This document shows positions 18,324 through 28,122 of a stretch of DNA of 36,553 bases, piece after piece. The DNA is taken from positions 1-36,553 of the forward strand of contig ONWR01000023.1 in assembly GCA_900321605.1 (NCBI GenBank), given 5' to 3'. Each line of letters starts with the position of its first letter. The stretch's first letter is position 1. The notes beneath the pieces are model-generated. The model was not told the DNA's origin and did not search any database. It worked only from the letters and a program-made list of their open reading frames with translations. The position numbers were made by a program, and so were the translations under genes. The DNA is from an uncultured Bacteroidales bacterium (GTDB taxonomy: Bacteria; Bacteroidota; Bacteroidia; Bacteroidales; Paludibacteraceae).

Positions 18324-20156
18324 ATGAAACGACGCATAATTCTATTATTGGCAATCTTTTTCGCTATCGGAATGATGGCGGAGAAGTACACCATCGTTTT
18401 CAACAGCGGAAATGCAGATTCAAGTTCGCCCACCAGCGAACTGACCAATATTGTGCTGAGCGCTACCAATAACTGCGTCAATTCAATCCTTACAGCCAAT
18501 AGGATCTACCGCGCCAAAGAAGGTTTTGGCCTCAAAGGCGGAACCGGTTCAGCCAAAGGCGAGTTGACCCTTGGCTTGGACGACACGTATCATATTACCA
18601 CTATGACCGTTTATGCGGCAGCATATGTGCCTGCCAACGGTGCAGACACAGCAGCTAACAAACGTCTTCTGGTTTATGATCAAGAGATAGCTTGGCAAGC
18701 CGGTCACCGTGCGGAGCTTCGTCCGTATGAGATCATCGTGAACGCCGATGTAGATTCGATTTTTATCGGAGCGAAAGTGGCTTCCAACAACCGCTGGTAC
18801 GTACAAAAGATCGAGTTTGAGGCTGCGGATCCACATCCGACGCAAGCTATTTTGGAGATGCAATACCCTACCATGGACTTCGGAGGCGTCAAATGGACAA
18901 GCCCCGATGAACCGATGGAGGACATCCTTAGTTTTGAGATTGCAGGCAAACATATCAATGGAAACATCTCCGTTTCACTAAAGAGCCACAGTACTTTTTT
19001 TACGCTTTCGCAGACCGAACTACAGGCAGAAGGGGGTGAAGTGGATATTTTCTATAGCATCACCTTGGACACCGTAGCTAAAGCGATTCCGTTTAATAAT
19101 GTGGTGGTAGCGAAAGCAACCGGTCTGGACGGTATTGAACGCACGCGGGAGTTGCCTATTCAGTTGACCGTTGTGCCTCCGGGTTCAGGCGGAGCCGGTA
19201 CAGTCAATCTGGACACCACACGTATGTCCATCGGAGCCATGCCGGGCGATTATTACAAGTTCGCGCAAGGAACCGCTGACTCCACCCTTAAGAATCATCT
19301 CGGCTACATCATCTGTTGTGGCAAAAGGTATCGGTACGGCAGCGGAAGCAAAAAGACTTGGGATGCCTTCTACTACACCGACCGCGACACGAATACGAAC
19401 CAAGTATTAGATATGTACTCGAATGAGGTACGCTACTTCAACCCCGAAAAGCCGACAGCCAGTGTGGCGGGATTTGATATAGAGCATATGTTACCCAAGA
19501 GCTGGTGGGGAGGGGATGTCAATCCGGCGTATTGCGATCTGTTTCATTTAGTGCCGGGTGATTACTCGGCGAACCGCAGCAAATCGAATCACGCTCCGGG
19601 TATTCCTTCGGACAGCACGTTTAACAACGGTTCGTTTGTCACCGGCAACGGAGAGGCATATGGGCTGACGCGTGTCTTCTGCCCTGCGGATGAATACAAA
19701 GGCGATTTTGCACGTGCCTATTTCTATATCGCAACCTGCTACGGAGATTCGTTAGAATGGCTTAGTTCGGGTGAACCGGCTGTGGCGATGACCAATGAAG
19801 GATGGCAAGAGTTCCGTCCCTGGTTGCGAGACCTGCTGCTCACATGGCATCGCATGGACCCTGTGAGCGAGAAAGAGTTAGCCCGTGCTATCGAGGTCAA
19901 TAAGATCCAAGGCAACCGCAATCCGTTTATCGACTACCCCGAATTGGCGGAGTATATCTGGGGCAATAAACAGGGGCAGATTGTGGACTTTAGGCAACTC
20001 ACGCAGAGCTACGGAGATGCCTATGACGACACCCATACCGGCGTTGATCGTACGCAGACAGAAAAAGGCGGTACGCGCAAAGAAATACGCGACGGACGCA
20101 TCGTCATCATACGAAATGCGTCAATTTACACCACTTTGGGGCAAGAAATTCGTTAA
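18324..20156 (+). CDS. Secreted endonuclease I-family nuclease with sorting-type tail
   Basis: A 610-residue exported nuclease. The ATG at 18324 (MKRRIILLLAIFFAIGMMA) starts a signal peptide; the TTG at 18315 is rejected. Residues ~20-170 form a beta-rich domain, ~175-285 an immunoglobulin-like domain, and ~300-560 the endonuclease I region, with FDIEHMLPKSWWGG (active-site His near residue 388) followed by DLFHLVPGDYSANRSKSNHA, the pattern of EndA/Vvn-type enzymes. The last residues (EIRDGRIVIIRNASIYTTLG) match a tail also found on the proteins ending at 28108 and 32183, suggesting export to the cell surface. It is the second secreted nuclease in the window. Substrate is probably extracellular DNA or RNA, by family. 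Confidence 0.88.
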   Translation: MKRRIILLLAIFFAIGMMAEKYTIVFNSGNADSSSPTSELTNIVLSATNNCVNSILTANRIYRAKEGFGLKGGTGSAKGELTLGLDDTYHITTMTVYAAAYVPANGADTAANKRLLVYDQEIAWQAGHRAELRPYEIIVNADVDSIFIGAKVASNNRWYVQKIEFEAADPHPTQAILEMQYPTMDFGGVKWTSPDEPMEDILSFEIAGKHINGNISVSLKSHSTFFTLSQTELQAEGGEVDIFYSITLDTVAKAIPFNNVVVAKATGLDGIERTRELPIQLTVVPPGSGGAGTVNLDTTRMSIGAMPGDYYKFAQGTADSTLKNHLGYIICCGKRYRYGSGSKKTWDAFYYTDRDTNTNQVLDMYSNEVRYFNPEKPTASVAGFDIEHMLPKSWWGGDVNPAYCDLFHLVPGDYSANRSKSNHAPGIPSDSTFNNGSFVTGNGEAYGLTRVFCPADEYKGDFARAYFYIATCYGDSLEWLSSGEPAVAMTNEGWQEFRPWLRDLLLTWHRMDPVSEKELARAIEVNKIQGNRNPFIDYPELAEYIWGNKQGQIVDFRQLTQSYGDAYDDTHTGVDRTQTEKGGTRKEIRDGRIVIIRNASIYTTLGQEIR

Positions 20157-20215
20157 TGTGTCAATTTTTACACATTTATCGCGAGTTTGTGAACGCGCGT
20201 GTAAGGAAAAAGTAG

Positions 20216-20223
20216 TAACTTTG
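20216..20223 (+). promoter_or_regulatory. Probable -7 box for the surface-protein cluster
   Basis: TAACTTTG matches the Bacteroidetes -7 box and is followed by GCACCC. No TTTG lies at the normal spacing; the nearest (20186-20189) is 26 nt away. The upstream CGCGCGTG resembles the 13019 promoter. Confidence 0.5.
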
Positions 20224-20287
20224 CACCCGAAATCAAACGCACACAGTGCGACCACCAAAACACGAAATCATTTAACTATCAAATCAT

Positions 20288-22888
20288 ATGAAAAAACAAT
20301 TCTTTTTGGTAATGGTTTTGGCAGCAAGTTATTTGCTCCCGACCCACCTTTTCGCTCAATCTACACAAGGTACCGATTTCTGGGTTACCCTTATGCGTGG
20401 TGACGAACAAGCGTATGACAAACTATCGCTCACTTTCGCTGCCAAAGACTCCACCAAAGTGTACATCGCAAACGAGTACGCCGAGTTTATCGATTCCGTA
20501 ACGGTGGGTAATGACACTATTTATCAGTATCCTCTCAACGATATTGAGAATTACTGCTACGTGACCGACCAGCAGGAGGAGCAACCTACCTATCGTGCTT
20601 TGCACATCACATCCAAGAAACCGATTTCGCTCATTGCTGCCAACTATAAGAATAAATCGTTTGACGTTGCAGCTATTTTGCCGACACCCTCGTTGATGAG
20701 CGAGTACCGCATCCAGTGTTATACTCCGTCTGCACACGCAGACAACTCGCAAGGTAGTCATTTTGCCATCGTGGCAGCTGATGACAATGTGGTAGTAGAT
20801 ATTACCCCGACAGCAGGCACTCAAAACGGACATCCTGCCGGAATCACCTATGCTACAGACACACTCAAAAAAGGACAAGTCTACTATGTATGGACCGGTT
20901 ACGGAAACGGAATCGGATATGATTTCACCGGTACAGAGATCAAGGCTCGCGATAATAAGAAGATTGCCGTATTTAACGGTAACTCGCATACAAATATCCC
21001 GAGTAATATTCGTGACCGCGACCATGTATACTCGCAAGCGATGCCTGTAAACTATTGGGGTAAACGCTTTGCCATCACCTCATCTTTGACCACTATTGAC
21101 GGTCAAGCAGAAGGTACGTATTGGGAGCGTATTGATAAAGTACGTGTACAAGCACTGGTGGACGGCACCGTTGTGAAGATCGATGGCGACACGGCACATA
21201 TCTTTGATTTTGTCAACGGTTCTAACGAAGACAAGAAACATTTCTTCGAATTCGATTTTGGAAAGAAAGACGGTATGACAGCCTATGATGGCGACGGTCA
21301 TAAATGGTACGACGGAGTAAGCCATTATATTGAGACGTCTTGTCCGAGTGCCGTACACCTTTTCATGACCAGTGACCGTTATGACCACAAAAATGGTAAG
21401 TATTGCAACGGTGACCCCTCGGAGATTTGGGTGAACCCAATTGAGCAACGTATTGACACGCTGACTTTCGGAACCTTTGAGACGAATCTGGTAACTGACC
21501 ACTTCATCAATATCGTCACCTCCGCGATCAATGTAGGTTCCGTTCGTTTAGACGGCGCTGACATCTCCGACCAGTTCAATCCGCTGAACGGCAATTCGGA
21601 CTACGTATATGCCCGTATCACGAATGTGGAGAATAAAGCGCATACGCTGACCTCCGATTCCGGTTTTATCGCACATGTGTATGGCTTTGGAGAGAAGGAG
21701 AGTTACGGTTATCCTGCCGGTGGTAACACCAAAGACCTCACCGCCTTCATTACTATCAACGGTAAAGTCTACAGACCAGACAGCGACAACAAGATCTGCG
21801 GTGATGACAAAGTAGTCTTCGGCTGCGAATTGAATTACGAATACGACAGTATCTATTGGAATTTCGGAGACGAAAAAGATACCTTAGCCACCCATCTTGA
21901 CTCCATTGAGCATTTCTATCCGAGAGCGGACCTCTATAAAGCGTATGTGATTATTTACCGCCACATGGGAGACGAAGATAATTGTATCAACTTCGCAGCC
22001 TACGATAGTATTGCATTCCATGTGAACATCGGTAACTACAAGATTGATATTGATTCCGTGAGTCTGCCGTATTGCAGCAAGAAAGGCGACGTCGTTGATT
22101 TGACGGTATATTTGAGTAACCCTGCAGGTGTTTCTCTCTCCAGCGACAGTGTGGAGATTACCTTTGATGCGACTTCCAAAGCAGCCGGATTTGACGAGAA
22201 AACCATTCGTAATCAGGGAGACTCCATCCTTTATATTCCGGTTCCTGCCGGTGCAAACGACGGTGTAGAATACGGATTCCATCTGCATATCGGTTCGGAG
22301 TGTCCAAATAGTGTTCTGGATAAGGATCTGCATTTCACCATTGAGTTTGATGTGCCAATGTTAGAGCAGCGCTATAACAACGTGTTGGGTCTCCGCCGCG
22401 ATTCGTTCGATCTTTCGCAACAGTTGGTGGATCTGGTATGGTTCCACGACGGCATTGCGATTCCAGGTCAAATCACTTCGGTGCTCTATCTGGATGAGTC
22501 CAATCCTCAAAACAACGGAGAGTACTACGTTTGCTACACCATCAAGGAGTCCGGCAAAGCGGACAAGCGCAAATGTACCTGTCCTGTTCGGTTCACAGCC
22601 AAAGGAGACAAACATAATTTCAATGACAATCCGGATGACTTGATTATCTCTGCTACCTATATTGTAAAAGGTCAGACCGTATATGTGAATGCGGATTGGA
22701 AAGGAAAGACCGATATCGAGTGCTTCGCTCAGTGGATCAATGCCAGCGGAGATATCTATCAGGATTTGAAATTCAATATCCCGGACGGCGGTTGTACGAT
22801 ACCGGTACCCGACGTAAACGGATTCTATATCCTGCGCGTCACGACAGACGGCAGCAAACGCAGTTTCAAATTTATCATTAACCATTAA
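20288..22888 (+). CDS. Large secreted IgGFc-binding-like/PKD surface protein with sorting-type tail
   Basis: An 866-residue exported protein. The signal peptide is MKKQFFLVMVLAASYLLP...FAQ. Mature residues ~25-470 begin STQGTDFWVTLMRG and resemble the IgGFc-binding N-terminal domain family of Bacteroidetes surface proteins. A PKD-like domain follows (IYWNFGDEKDTLATH, ~515-590). The C-terminus ends NGFYILRVTTDGSKRSFKF, a type IX-like sorting tail. It is a paralogue of the 925-residue protein at 25331: both contain GFIAHVYG(F/N)GE(K/D)ESY and YNNVLG/A. It precedes the OmpA-type gene by 19 nt. Adhesion or surface display is the likely role; ligand unknown. Confidence 0.8.
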   Translation: MKKQFFLVMVLAASYLLPTHLFAQSTQGTDFWVTLMRGDEQAYDKLSLTFAAKDSTKVYIANEYAEFIDSVTVGNDTIYQYPLNDIENYCYVTDQQEEQPTYRALHITSKKPISLIAANYKNKSFDVAAILPTPSLMSEYRIQCYTPSAHADNSQGSHFAIVAADDNVVVDITPTAGTQNGHPAGITYATDTLKKGQVYYVWTGYGNGIGYDFTGTEIKARDNKKIAVFNGNSHTNIPSNIRDRDHVYSQAMPVNYWGKRFAITSSLTTIDGQAEGTYWERIDKVRVQALVDGTVVKIDGDTAHIFDFVNGSNEDKKHFFEFDFGKKDGMTAYDGDGHKWYDGVSHYIETSCPSAVHLFMTSDRYDHKNGKYCNGDPSEIWVNPIEQRIDTLTFGTFETNLVTDHFINIVTSAINVGSVRLDGADISDQFNPLNGNSDYVYARITNVENKAHTLTSDSGFIAHVYGFGEKESYGYPAGGNTKDLTAFITINGKVYRPDSDNKICGDDKVVFGCELNYEYDSIYWNFGDEKDTLATHLDSIEHFYPRADLYKAYVIIYRHMGDEDNCINFAAYDSIAFHVNIGNYKIDIDSVSLPYCSKKGDVVDLTVYLSNPAGVSLSSDSVEITFDATSKAAGFDEKTIRNQGDSILYIPVPAGANDGVEYGFHLHIGSECPNSVLDKDLHFTIEFDVPMLEQRYNNVLGLRRDSFDLSQQLVDLVWFHDGIAIPGQITSVLYLDESNPQNNGEYYVCYTIKESGKADKRKCTCPVRFTAKGDKHNFNDNPDDLIISATYIVKGQTVYVNADWKGKTDIECFAQWINASGDIYQDLKFNIPDGGCTIPVPDVNGFYILRVTTDGSKRSFKFIINH

Positions 22889-22907
22889 ATCATAGGAGAA
22901 CACAGAT

Positions 22908-25208
22908 ATGAAAAACGGAGTTAATCGTGCCCTTGCGGCTAAGAAAAACTTTTTGCAAAACATTTTGATTGCCAGTGTTGTTCTTAGTTTGAACTGCGCA
23001 CCTATAGCCGCTTACGCAATGCCGGAACCTGTTCCTGCTGCGCAAAACGATAAAGCGAAAGCTGCTGCTGCCAAGAAGAAAGAGGCAGAGAAGAAAAAGA
23101 AAGAAGCAGAGAAAGCCAAAGCAGCCAAGGCAAAAGCTAAAGCTGCTGAAGCTAAGAAGAAAGAAGCTGAGAAGAAGAAAGCCGCTAACGCTAAAGCTAC
23201 TGCTGAGAAGAAAGAAGCAGCTGAGAAACAACGTGCCGCTCAAGCCAAAGCGAACGAGAAGAAACGCGAGGAGGCACAGAAAGAAGCTGCCAAAGCGCAA
23301 GCTCAGCGTGAGAAAGAGGCAGCAGAGCGCGCTAAAATAGCAGCTCAACGTGAGGCGGACAAAGCCAAGAAGGAAGCAGCCGAGAAAGCCAAAGAAGAAA
23401 AAGCTATCCGCGATTACGAGAAATACCAAGAGAGTTTGGAGAACCCCAAGAAAGAGGTGATCTCGTATATCAACCTCGGTCTACGTGCCGGTTACTCCGC
23501 GATGATGGATAAACTTGCCAAAACACCGGAAGGTGCGTTGTGGGGATCCGGAACACTCAATAAGAGCAATGCACTTCAGCAACTTGTAGGCGGTGGTGGT
23601 GCCGGTTTGGATCTAACCTACGGTCTCGAATACGGTCATTTCCTCTTCGAGACTGGTCTTGATTTCCGTTTCCTCAACTCGACCTCCAACTACGGTTTCA
23701 CCGCTACACGTCCGGATTTGACTTACGGGGCTACATACTACTATATGTTTGACAAATTGACCGAGACGCGCAATATGATGCAGGTAGGTTTGCCGGTGAT
23801 GTTCGGTGCACAATTCAAGGACTTCTACTTCCTGCTTGGCGCCAAGATTCACTATGCATTCATGTGTCCGTACACGCAGAAAGGCAAATACGATATCGTA
23901 GTAGAAGATCCTGCTTTCCTGGAGCCTTACGGAATGGGCATTCATGAGTTGAACGGTACGACCAATCAGAAGATCAAATTCCGTCAACCGGATATCAGCG
24001 TAGCTGCCGAAATAGGTCTTGACCTCGACCGTTGGCTGCAAAAGCAACCGAAACCGGTAGATCCCAAGGATAAAAAGAGAAAGAAAGTGCAACCGGGTCA
24101 ACGTCTGCCGTTCGGTCAGGAGCATGTACACTATCGTGTATCGCTCTTCGCAGAGTACAGCGTGCTGAATGCGAACAGCACGCCTGCCGTAAAGCCGGTA
24201 GAGTTCATTCCGACCGATGCGTTGGTTCAGAAAACGAACACGATGCTGGCGATGAATGGTGATACGAAACTGAATAACCTGTTTGTAGGTGCTAAGTTCA
24301 CTATTCAATTCGAGATTCCGGGTAAGACCGCACGTCCTGTGCCGCCTCCTCCTGCCTATGCTATCTATAGCGTAGTGGATGCTGTTACCAACGAGCCTAT
24401 TCCGGTAGCGTTCGTAGAGACCCGTGGTACCGAGTCCGGCAAGATCGCCCTGCGTGAGAAACAGATCAACCCGAAGAAGGGCTTCCGTCAGAAACATGCA
24501 GTGGGTAACTTCACCGCTTCGGCTAAGGCAGAGAACTACTACCCTGCTGAGCAGCAGTTCACCGTAGAGAAAGTAGGTACGACCCAATACGTCACCATCG
24601 CTCTGCAGCCGCGTCCTGTTCTTCGCGTACGTGTATATAATAAGGAGACAGGTCTCGTGGTTCCGGCAACCGTACAGATCATCGCCAACGGTGCTACCGA
24701 ACCGGCTTACAACCTTGCTACCGACTCCGTCAACGGAGAGGCTAAGCAGATGTTAGCAGAGGGTCCGCAATACAAACTGCATATCGCACAGATGGGTTAC
24801 GACACCCTCGACATGGTGATTGCGAACATTGGCGACTCGCTCAATATCGCTCTGACGCCGATTAAGAAAGGTGAGGTATTCATCGTCAAGAACCTCTTCT
24901 TCGCTACCAACAAGACACGTATCCTCTCTCGTTCGGAAGAGGCACTCAACGACCTGTATATGTATCTTGCTCGTAACCCGCAAGTACGTATCAAGATCGT
25001 CGGCCACACCGATAGCGTTGGTAAGGATGCAGCTAACCAGAAACTGTCTGACGGTCGTGCTAACGAGGTGATGAAAGACCTCATCGAGCGTGGTATAGCT
25101 CCTGAGAGACTGCAAGCCGAAGGTCGTGGTGAGACGCAACCGATTGACACCAACGACACTGAGGAAGGTCGTCAGAACAACCGTCGTGTAGAGATCGAGA
25201 TACTCTAG
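22908..25208 (+). CDS. OmpA-family outer membrane protein with Lys/Ala-rich helix and carboxypeptidase-regulatory-like domain
   Basis: A 766-residue envelope protein with an unusual domain order. After a signal peptide (residues ~1-37, ending AAYA) comes a long Lys/Ala/Glu-rich helical region (~46-172), similar in composition to TolA. Then follow a beta-barrel-like region (~180-455, starting VISYINLGLRAGYSAMMD), one or two carboxypeptidase-regulatory-like domains (~475-645), and a C-terminal OmpA domain (~655-766) with the peptidoglycan-binding signature VGHTDSVGKDAANQKLSDGR and QNNRRVEIEI. An AGGAGA Shine-Dalgarno lies 8 nt upstream. It sits between two paralogous secreted proteins, suggesting it anchors or exports them. 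The placement of the charged helix before the barrel is odd. Confidence 0.88.
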   Translation: MKNGVNRALAAKKNFLQNILIASVVLSLNCAPIAAYAMPEPVPAAQNDKAKAAAAKKKEAEKKKKEAEKAKAAKAKAKAAEAKKKEAEKKKAANAKATAEKKEAAEKQRAAQAKANEKKREEAQKEAAKAQAQREKEAAERAKIAAQREADKAKKEAAEKAKEEKAIRDYEKYQESLENPKKEVISYINLGLRAGYSAMMDKLAKTPEGALWGSGTLNKSNALQQLVGGGGAGLDLTYGLEYGHFLFETGLDFRFLNSTSNYGFTATRPDLTYGATYYYMFDKLTETRNMMQVGLPVMFGAQFKDFYFLLGAKIHYAFMCPYTQKGKYDIVVEDPAFLEPYGMGIHELNGTTNQKIKFRQPDISVAAEIGLDLDRWLQKQPKPVDPKDKKRKKVQPGQRLPFGQEHVHYRVSLFAEYSVLNANSTPAVKPVEFIPTDALVQKTNTMLAMNGDTKLNNLFVGAKFTIQFEIPGKTARPVPPPPAYAIYSVVDAVTNEPIPVAFVETRGTESGKIALREKQINPKKGFRQKHAVGNFTASAKAENYYPAEQQFTVEKVGTTQYVTIALQPRPVLRVRVYNKETGLVVPATVQIIANGATEPAYNLATDSVNGEAKQMLAEGPQYKLHIAQMGYDTLDMVIANIGDSLNIALTPIKKGEVFIVKNLFFATNKTRILSRSEEALNDLYMYLARNPQVRIKIVGHTDSVGKDAANQKLSDGRANEVMKDLIERGIAPERLQAEGRGETQPIDTNDTEEGRQNNRRVEIEIL

Positions 25209-25271
25209 TATCGAGAATAGCATTTATGCAGATCGAAATTTTGTAATACCTTTCGAGGAATGATCGGGCCG

Positions 25272-25304
25272 ATATCGGTCCAACATCAGTCCAATATCGG
25301 TCCA
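25272..25304. repeat. Three 11-bp direct repeats between surface-protein genes
   Basis: ATATCGGTCCA, ACATCAGTCCA and ATATCGGTCCA in tandem. The first overlaps an imperfect palindrome around GATATC (25266-25281). Located in the 122-nt gap before the 925-residue protein gene; could be an operator or a repeat of the window-wide kind with a longer unit. Confidence 0.7.
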
Positions 25305-25330
25305 TCTTCGAGAGATAAATAAGAATCTAT

Positions 25331-28108
25331 ATGAAAAATCAAATCAAATCACTATTCTTGGTAATACTTTTTGCCGGAATCAGTAACGCCGTTTGGGGAC
25401 AGGCTTCCACAGAAGGAAAAGATTTCTGGGTAGCCAACACCATCGTTTGTCAGCCGCCTTCAGCTAGTAGTCCGGCTTTCCCGACGATTGCTGTGTCTGC
25501 GCAAAATGCGTGTACGGTCACCATTACCGATTATGCAGGAAACCAATTGGCTAAAGCCAATGTGGCTGCCGGTTCATGGACGCGTTTTGGTGAGAATACA
25601 GCGGCGATTGACCCTGCGGACTACTATCTGGATCCGTCCAAATGGTATCCTACGGCCAACCATATCAATGCCACGGATGTCTATAACCATGCCGATAAGA
25701 TCAATAACTACGGTCTGCATATCACGGCTACAGAGAAAATCTCCGTGTTCATAATTATGCGTACGCCGCAGTACTCCATGGATGCCAGCAATGCACTTCC
25801 TATCACCGCGCTGCAGTCCGAGTATTATCTGCAGGACTTCCAGCCGAATGCCAACGGCGTAGATAAGCCCGTCACGATGACTACCATCTTGGCAACAGAG
25901 AATAACACCAAGGTGACCATTACTCCGAAAGGAAACACTTATGGCAAAAACAATAGTGGTACACCTTTCACCGTTACGCTCAACCAAGGTCAGACCTACT
26001 ATCTGATAAGCGACGTAAGCTCGCAGTTGGCAGGTTCGCACATCGTGGCTCAAGGCGGTAAGAAGATTGCCGTGTATGTCGGTAGCCCTGTGACCCGACT
26101 CCCGGGAGGTGTAGCCGCCCGCGATGGTTTGTTTGAGCAGATGATGCCGGTCGATTATTGGGGAACGCAGTTTATTGCTACCCGTTCCTTGCAGAAAGAT
26201 GGTAACATCATCGGTATTACCGCTACCCAAAACGGCACGGAACTGAAAGTGGACGGTTACACGCAAACCTTCATCAACGAGGGTGAGACGTATTATATCT
26301 TGCTGCAAGGACCTGCTGATCCCTACTCCAAGAACCTCGCCAAGATCGAGTGTCATATAGATCAAGTCATCACAGCCGATGCAGCGTTCATTGAGACCTC
26401 CTGTCCGGCTGCGGTTATCAACTACGACACCGGAAACAGCTTCGCCGGAGCTACCGGTTCTGAAATCGTGAACGGTCAGGGTGACCCGTCGTCCGTATGG
26501 CTTTCGCCTATACAACAGAAAATTAACAAGATTACTTTTGGTGCCTGCTACACCAAGAAGACGCAAGCACACTTCTTGAATGTCGTTACGGAAACAGCTA
26601 CTTGTACCAATACGACCCTTACCGCCTATATGGGTCAATATGGCGCCGACTGGTCAGATAAACTCATCTGGACACAGGTTCCGGGTAACCCCACCTATTC
26701 GTACGCACGTGTCCAAATAGGTAACAACACGGAAACTATCAAGGTCTTCACACTGGAGAACGATCGTGGTTTCATTGCTCACGTATATGGTAACGGTGAG
26801 GATGAGTCCTATGCCTACTCTGCCGGTTCAGCCGCTGTAGAGCAAGGTGTGCTCGTCAACGGAGAGACTTTTACCAACGGTTATCGCAGCGATAAGAAAT
26901 ACTGCTTTGGCGATGAGATTAGATTTGACGCCAATGTGGGTACCGACGCTATCAGCCGTGTGGACTGGAATTTCGGCGATGGTACATCGGAGTATTACGG
27001 TCAATCCGTTACTTCGCACTCTTATACTTCGCCGGGTTGGTATGATGTAACCGCAGCGCTGTACGGTCACCAAGTATGTACCTCGGAGTCCGAGCAGTAC
27101 TTAGGTTCCGTCTCCTTCTCCTTCCGCATCGTTCGTCCGGATACCGTCTTCGGATCTGTCATTCCGCAATGTATCTCATTGGATGAATACAAGTCAGACC
27201 CCGCTTATTGGGATGAGAAAATAGCAAATCCGCAGATTGATACTGTGCAAGAGAACTGCTACGACACCGTAAAACTCAACTATATCATCTATAACCGCGA
27301 AACGGAAGAGTACCGCGATACCATCGTTGGTCGTGACATCGCTTACGGCTATGATGGCACGCCCTATTATGCTTCGCAAGACGTAGTAGAGGTGTACAAA
27401 AACGCTGCCGGTTGTGATCATTTCGTACGGTATTACGTCAAGGTCATCACTTGTCTCGACATCACCGTTAATAATAATCCTGCCACGCAGCATGTGTGCC
27501 CGGGTGAAGATTTCTCGGTTTCCTATACCAAGACCAAGGGTGATATAGAAGGTATGGCTACGCTCAAGATTCCTGGAACGCAAGATAAAGAGATTTATAT
27601 CTCGAACGATAATATCGCAGACGCATGGCTGACCATTCCTGTTAGTGAAATGACCAAACCGGGCGTGTACAAGGCACAACTGCAGATCAAGGATGAGAAC
27701 TGCGGCGACTTGCTCAAGTTCGACATCGATTTCCAGATCTATTATCCGCAGGATATCTTCTCGCTCAAGTACAATAACGTGCTTGCGGTATATGCCAGTG
27801 GCTATGGAGGCAATACGTATGGCAACTTCACCTCCTTCCAGTGGTACCACAACGGAGTTTTGATCCCGGGTGCAACATCCGCTGTTTATCATACGGATGC
27901 ACCGTTCAAACCGGGTGACACCTATTACGTAGAGCTCAGCGATGGTGTTGCTACTCCCCTGCCCGCTTGCCCGCTGACCATTCCGCAGGATGTAGAGGAC
28001 TACAACGTCAATAAAGCGCCTTCGGCTGAGAAAAAACTCATCAACCGCCATATGTACATCGTCATCGACAACCGGATGTATGACGCATATGGTCTGCGCG
28101 TCAAATAA
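25331..28108 (+). CDS. Large secreted IgGFc-binding-like/PKD surface protein, paralogue of the 20288 protein
   Basis: A 925-residue exported protein with signal peptide MKNQIKSLFLVILFAGISNA...WGQ. The N-terminal ~480 residues (starting STEGKDFWVAN) resemble the IgGFc-binding domain and are followed by a PKD domain (VDWNFGDGTSEYYGQSVTSH). Cysteine-containing Ig-like segments come after. A late segment, FQWYHNGVLIPGATSAVYHT, matches VWFHDGIAIPGQITSVLYLD of the 20288 protein. The C-terminus is the second tail type (RHMYIVIDNRMYDAYG), unlike its paralogue. It is followed 14 nt later by the PAP2 gene. Function is presumably adhesion; no ligand can be named. Confidence 0.8.
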   Translation: MKNQIKSLFLVILFAGISNAVWGQASTEGKDFWVANTIVCQPPSASSPAFPTIAVSAQNACTVTITDYAGNQLAKANVAAGSWTRFGENTAAIDPADYYLDPSKWYPTANHINATDVYNHADKINNYGLHITATEKISVFIIMRTPQYSMDASNALPITALQSEYYLQDFQPNANGVDKPVTMTTILATENNTKVTITPKGNTYGKNNSGTPFTVTLNQGQTYYLISDVSSQLAGSHIVAQGGKKIAVYVGSPVTRLPGGVAARDGLFEQMMPVDYWGTQFIATRSLQKDGNIIGITATQNGTELKVDGYTQTFINEGETYYILLQGPADPYSKNLAKIECHIDQVITADAAFIETSCPAAVINYDTGNSFAGATGSEIVNGQGDPSSVWLSPIQQKINKITFGACYTKKTQAHFLNVVTETATCTNTTLTAYMGQYGADWSDKLIWTQVPGNPTYSYARVQIGNNTETIKVFTLENDRGFIAHVYGNGEDESYAYSAGSAAVEQGVLVNGETFTNGYRSDKKYCFGDEIRFDANVGTDAISRVDWNFGDGTSEYYGQSVTSHSYTSPGWYDVTAALYGHQVCTSESEQYLGSVSFSFRIVRPDTVFGSVIPQCISLDEYKSDPAYWDEKIANPQIDTVQENCYDTVKLNYIIYNRETEEYRDTIVGRDIAYGYDGTPYYASQDVVEVYKNAAGCDHFVRYYVKVITCLDITVNNNPATQHVCPGEDFSVSYTKTKGDIEGMATLKIPGTQDKEIYISNDNIADAWLTIPVSEMTKPGVYKAQLQIKDENCGDLLKFDIDFQIYYPQDIFSLKYNNVLAVYASGYGGNTYGNFTSFQWYHNGVLIPGATSAVYHTDAPFKPGDTYYVELSDGVATPLPACPLTIPQDVEDYNVNKAPSAEKKLINRHMYIVIDNRMYDAYGLRVK

Positions 28109-28122
28109 CTGAACTCAAACAA

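Noticed and set aside
20186-20215. TTTG at 20186 as a normal -33 box for the 20288 gene
   Set aside because: The spacer to TAACTTTG would be 26 nt, against 19-20 nt at the other promoters; only the -7 box is reported.
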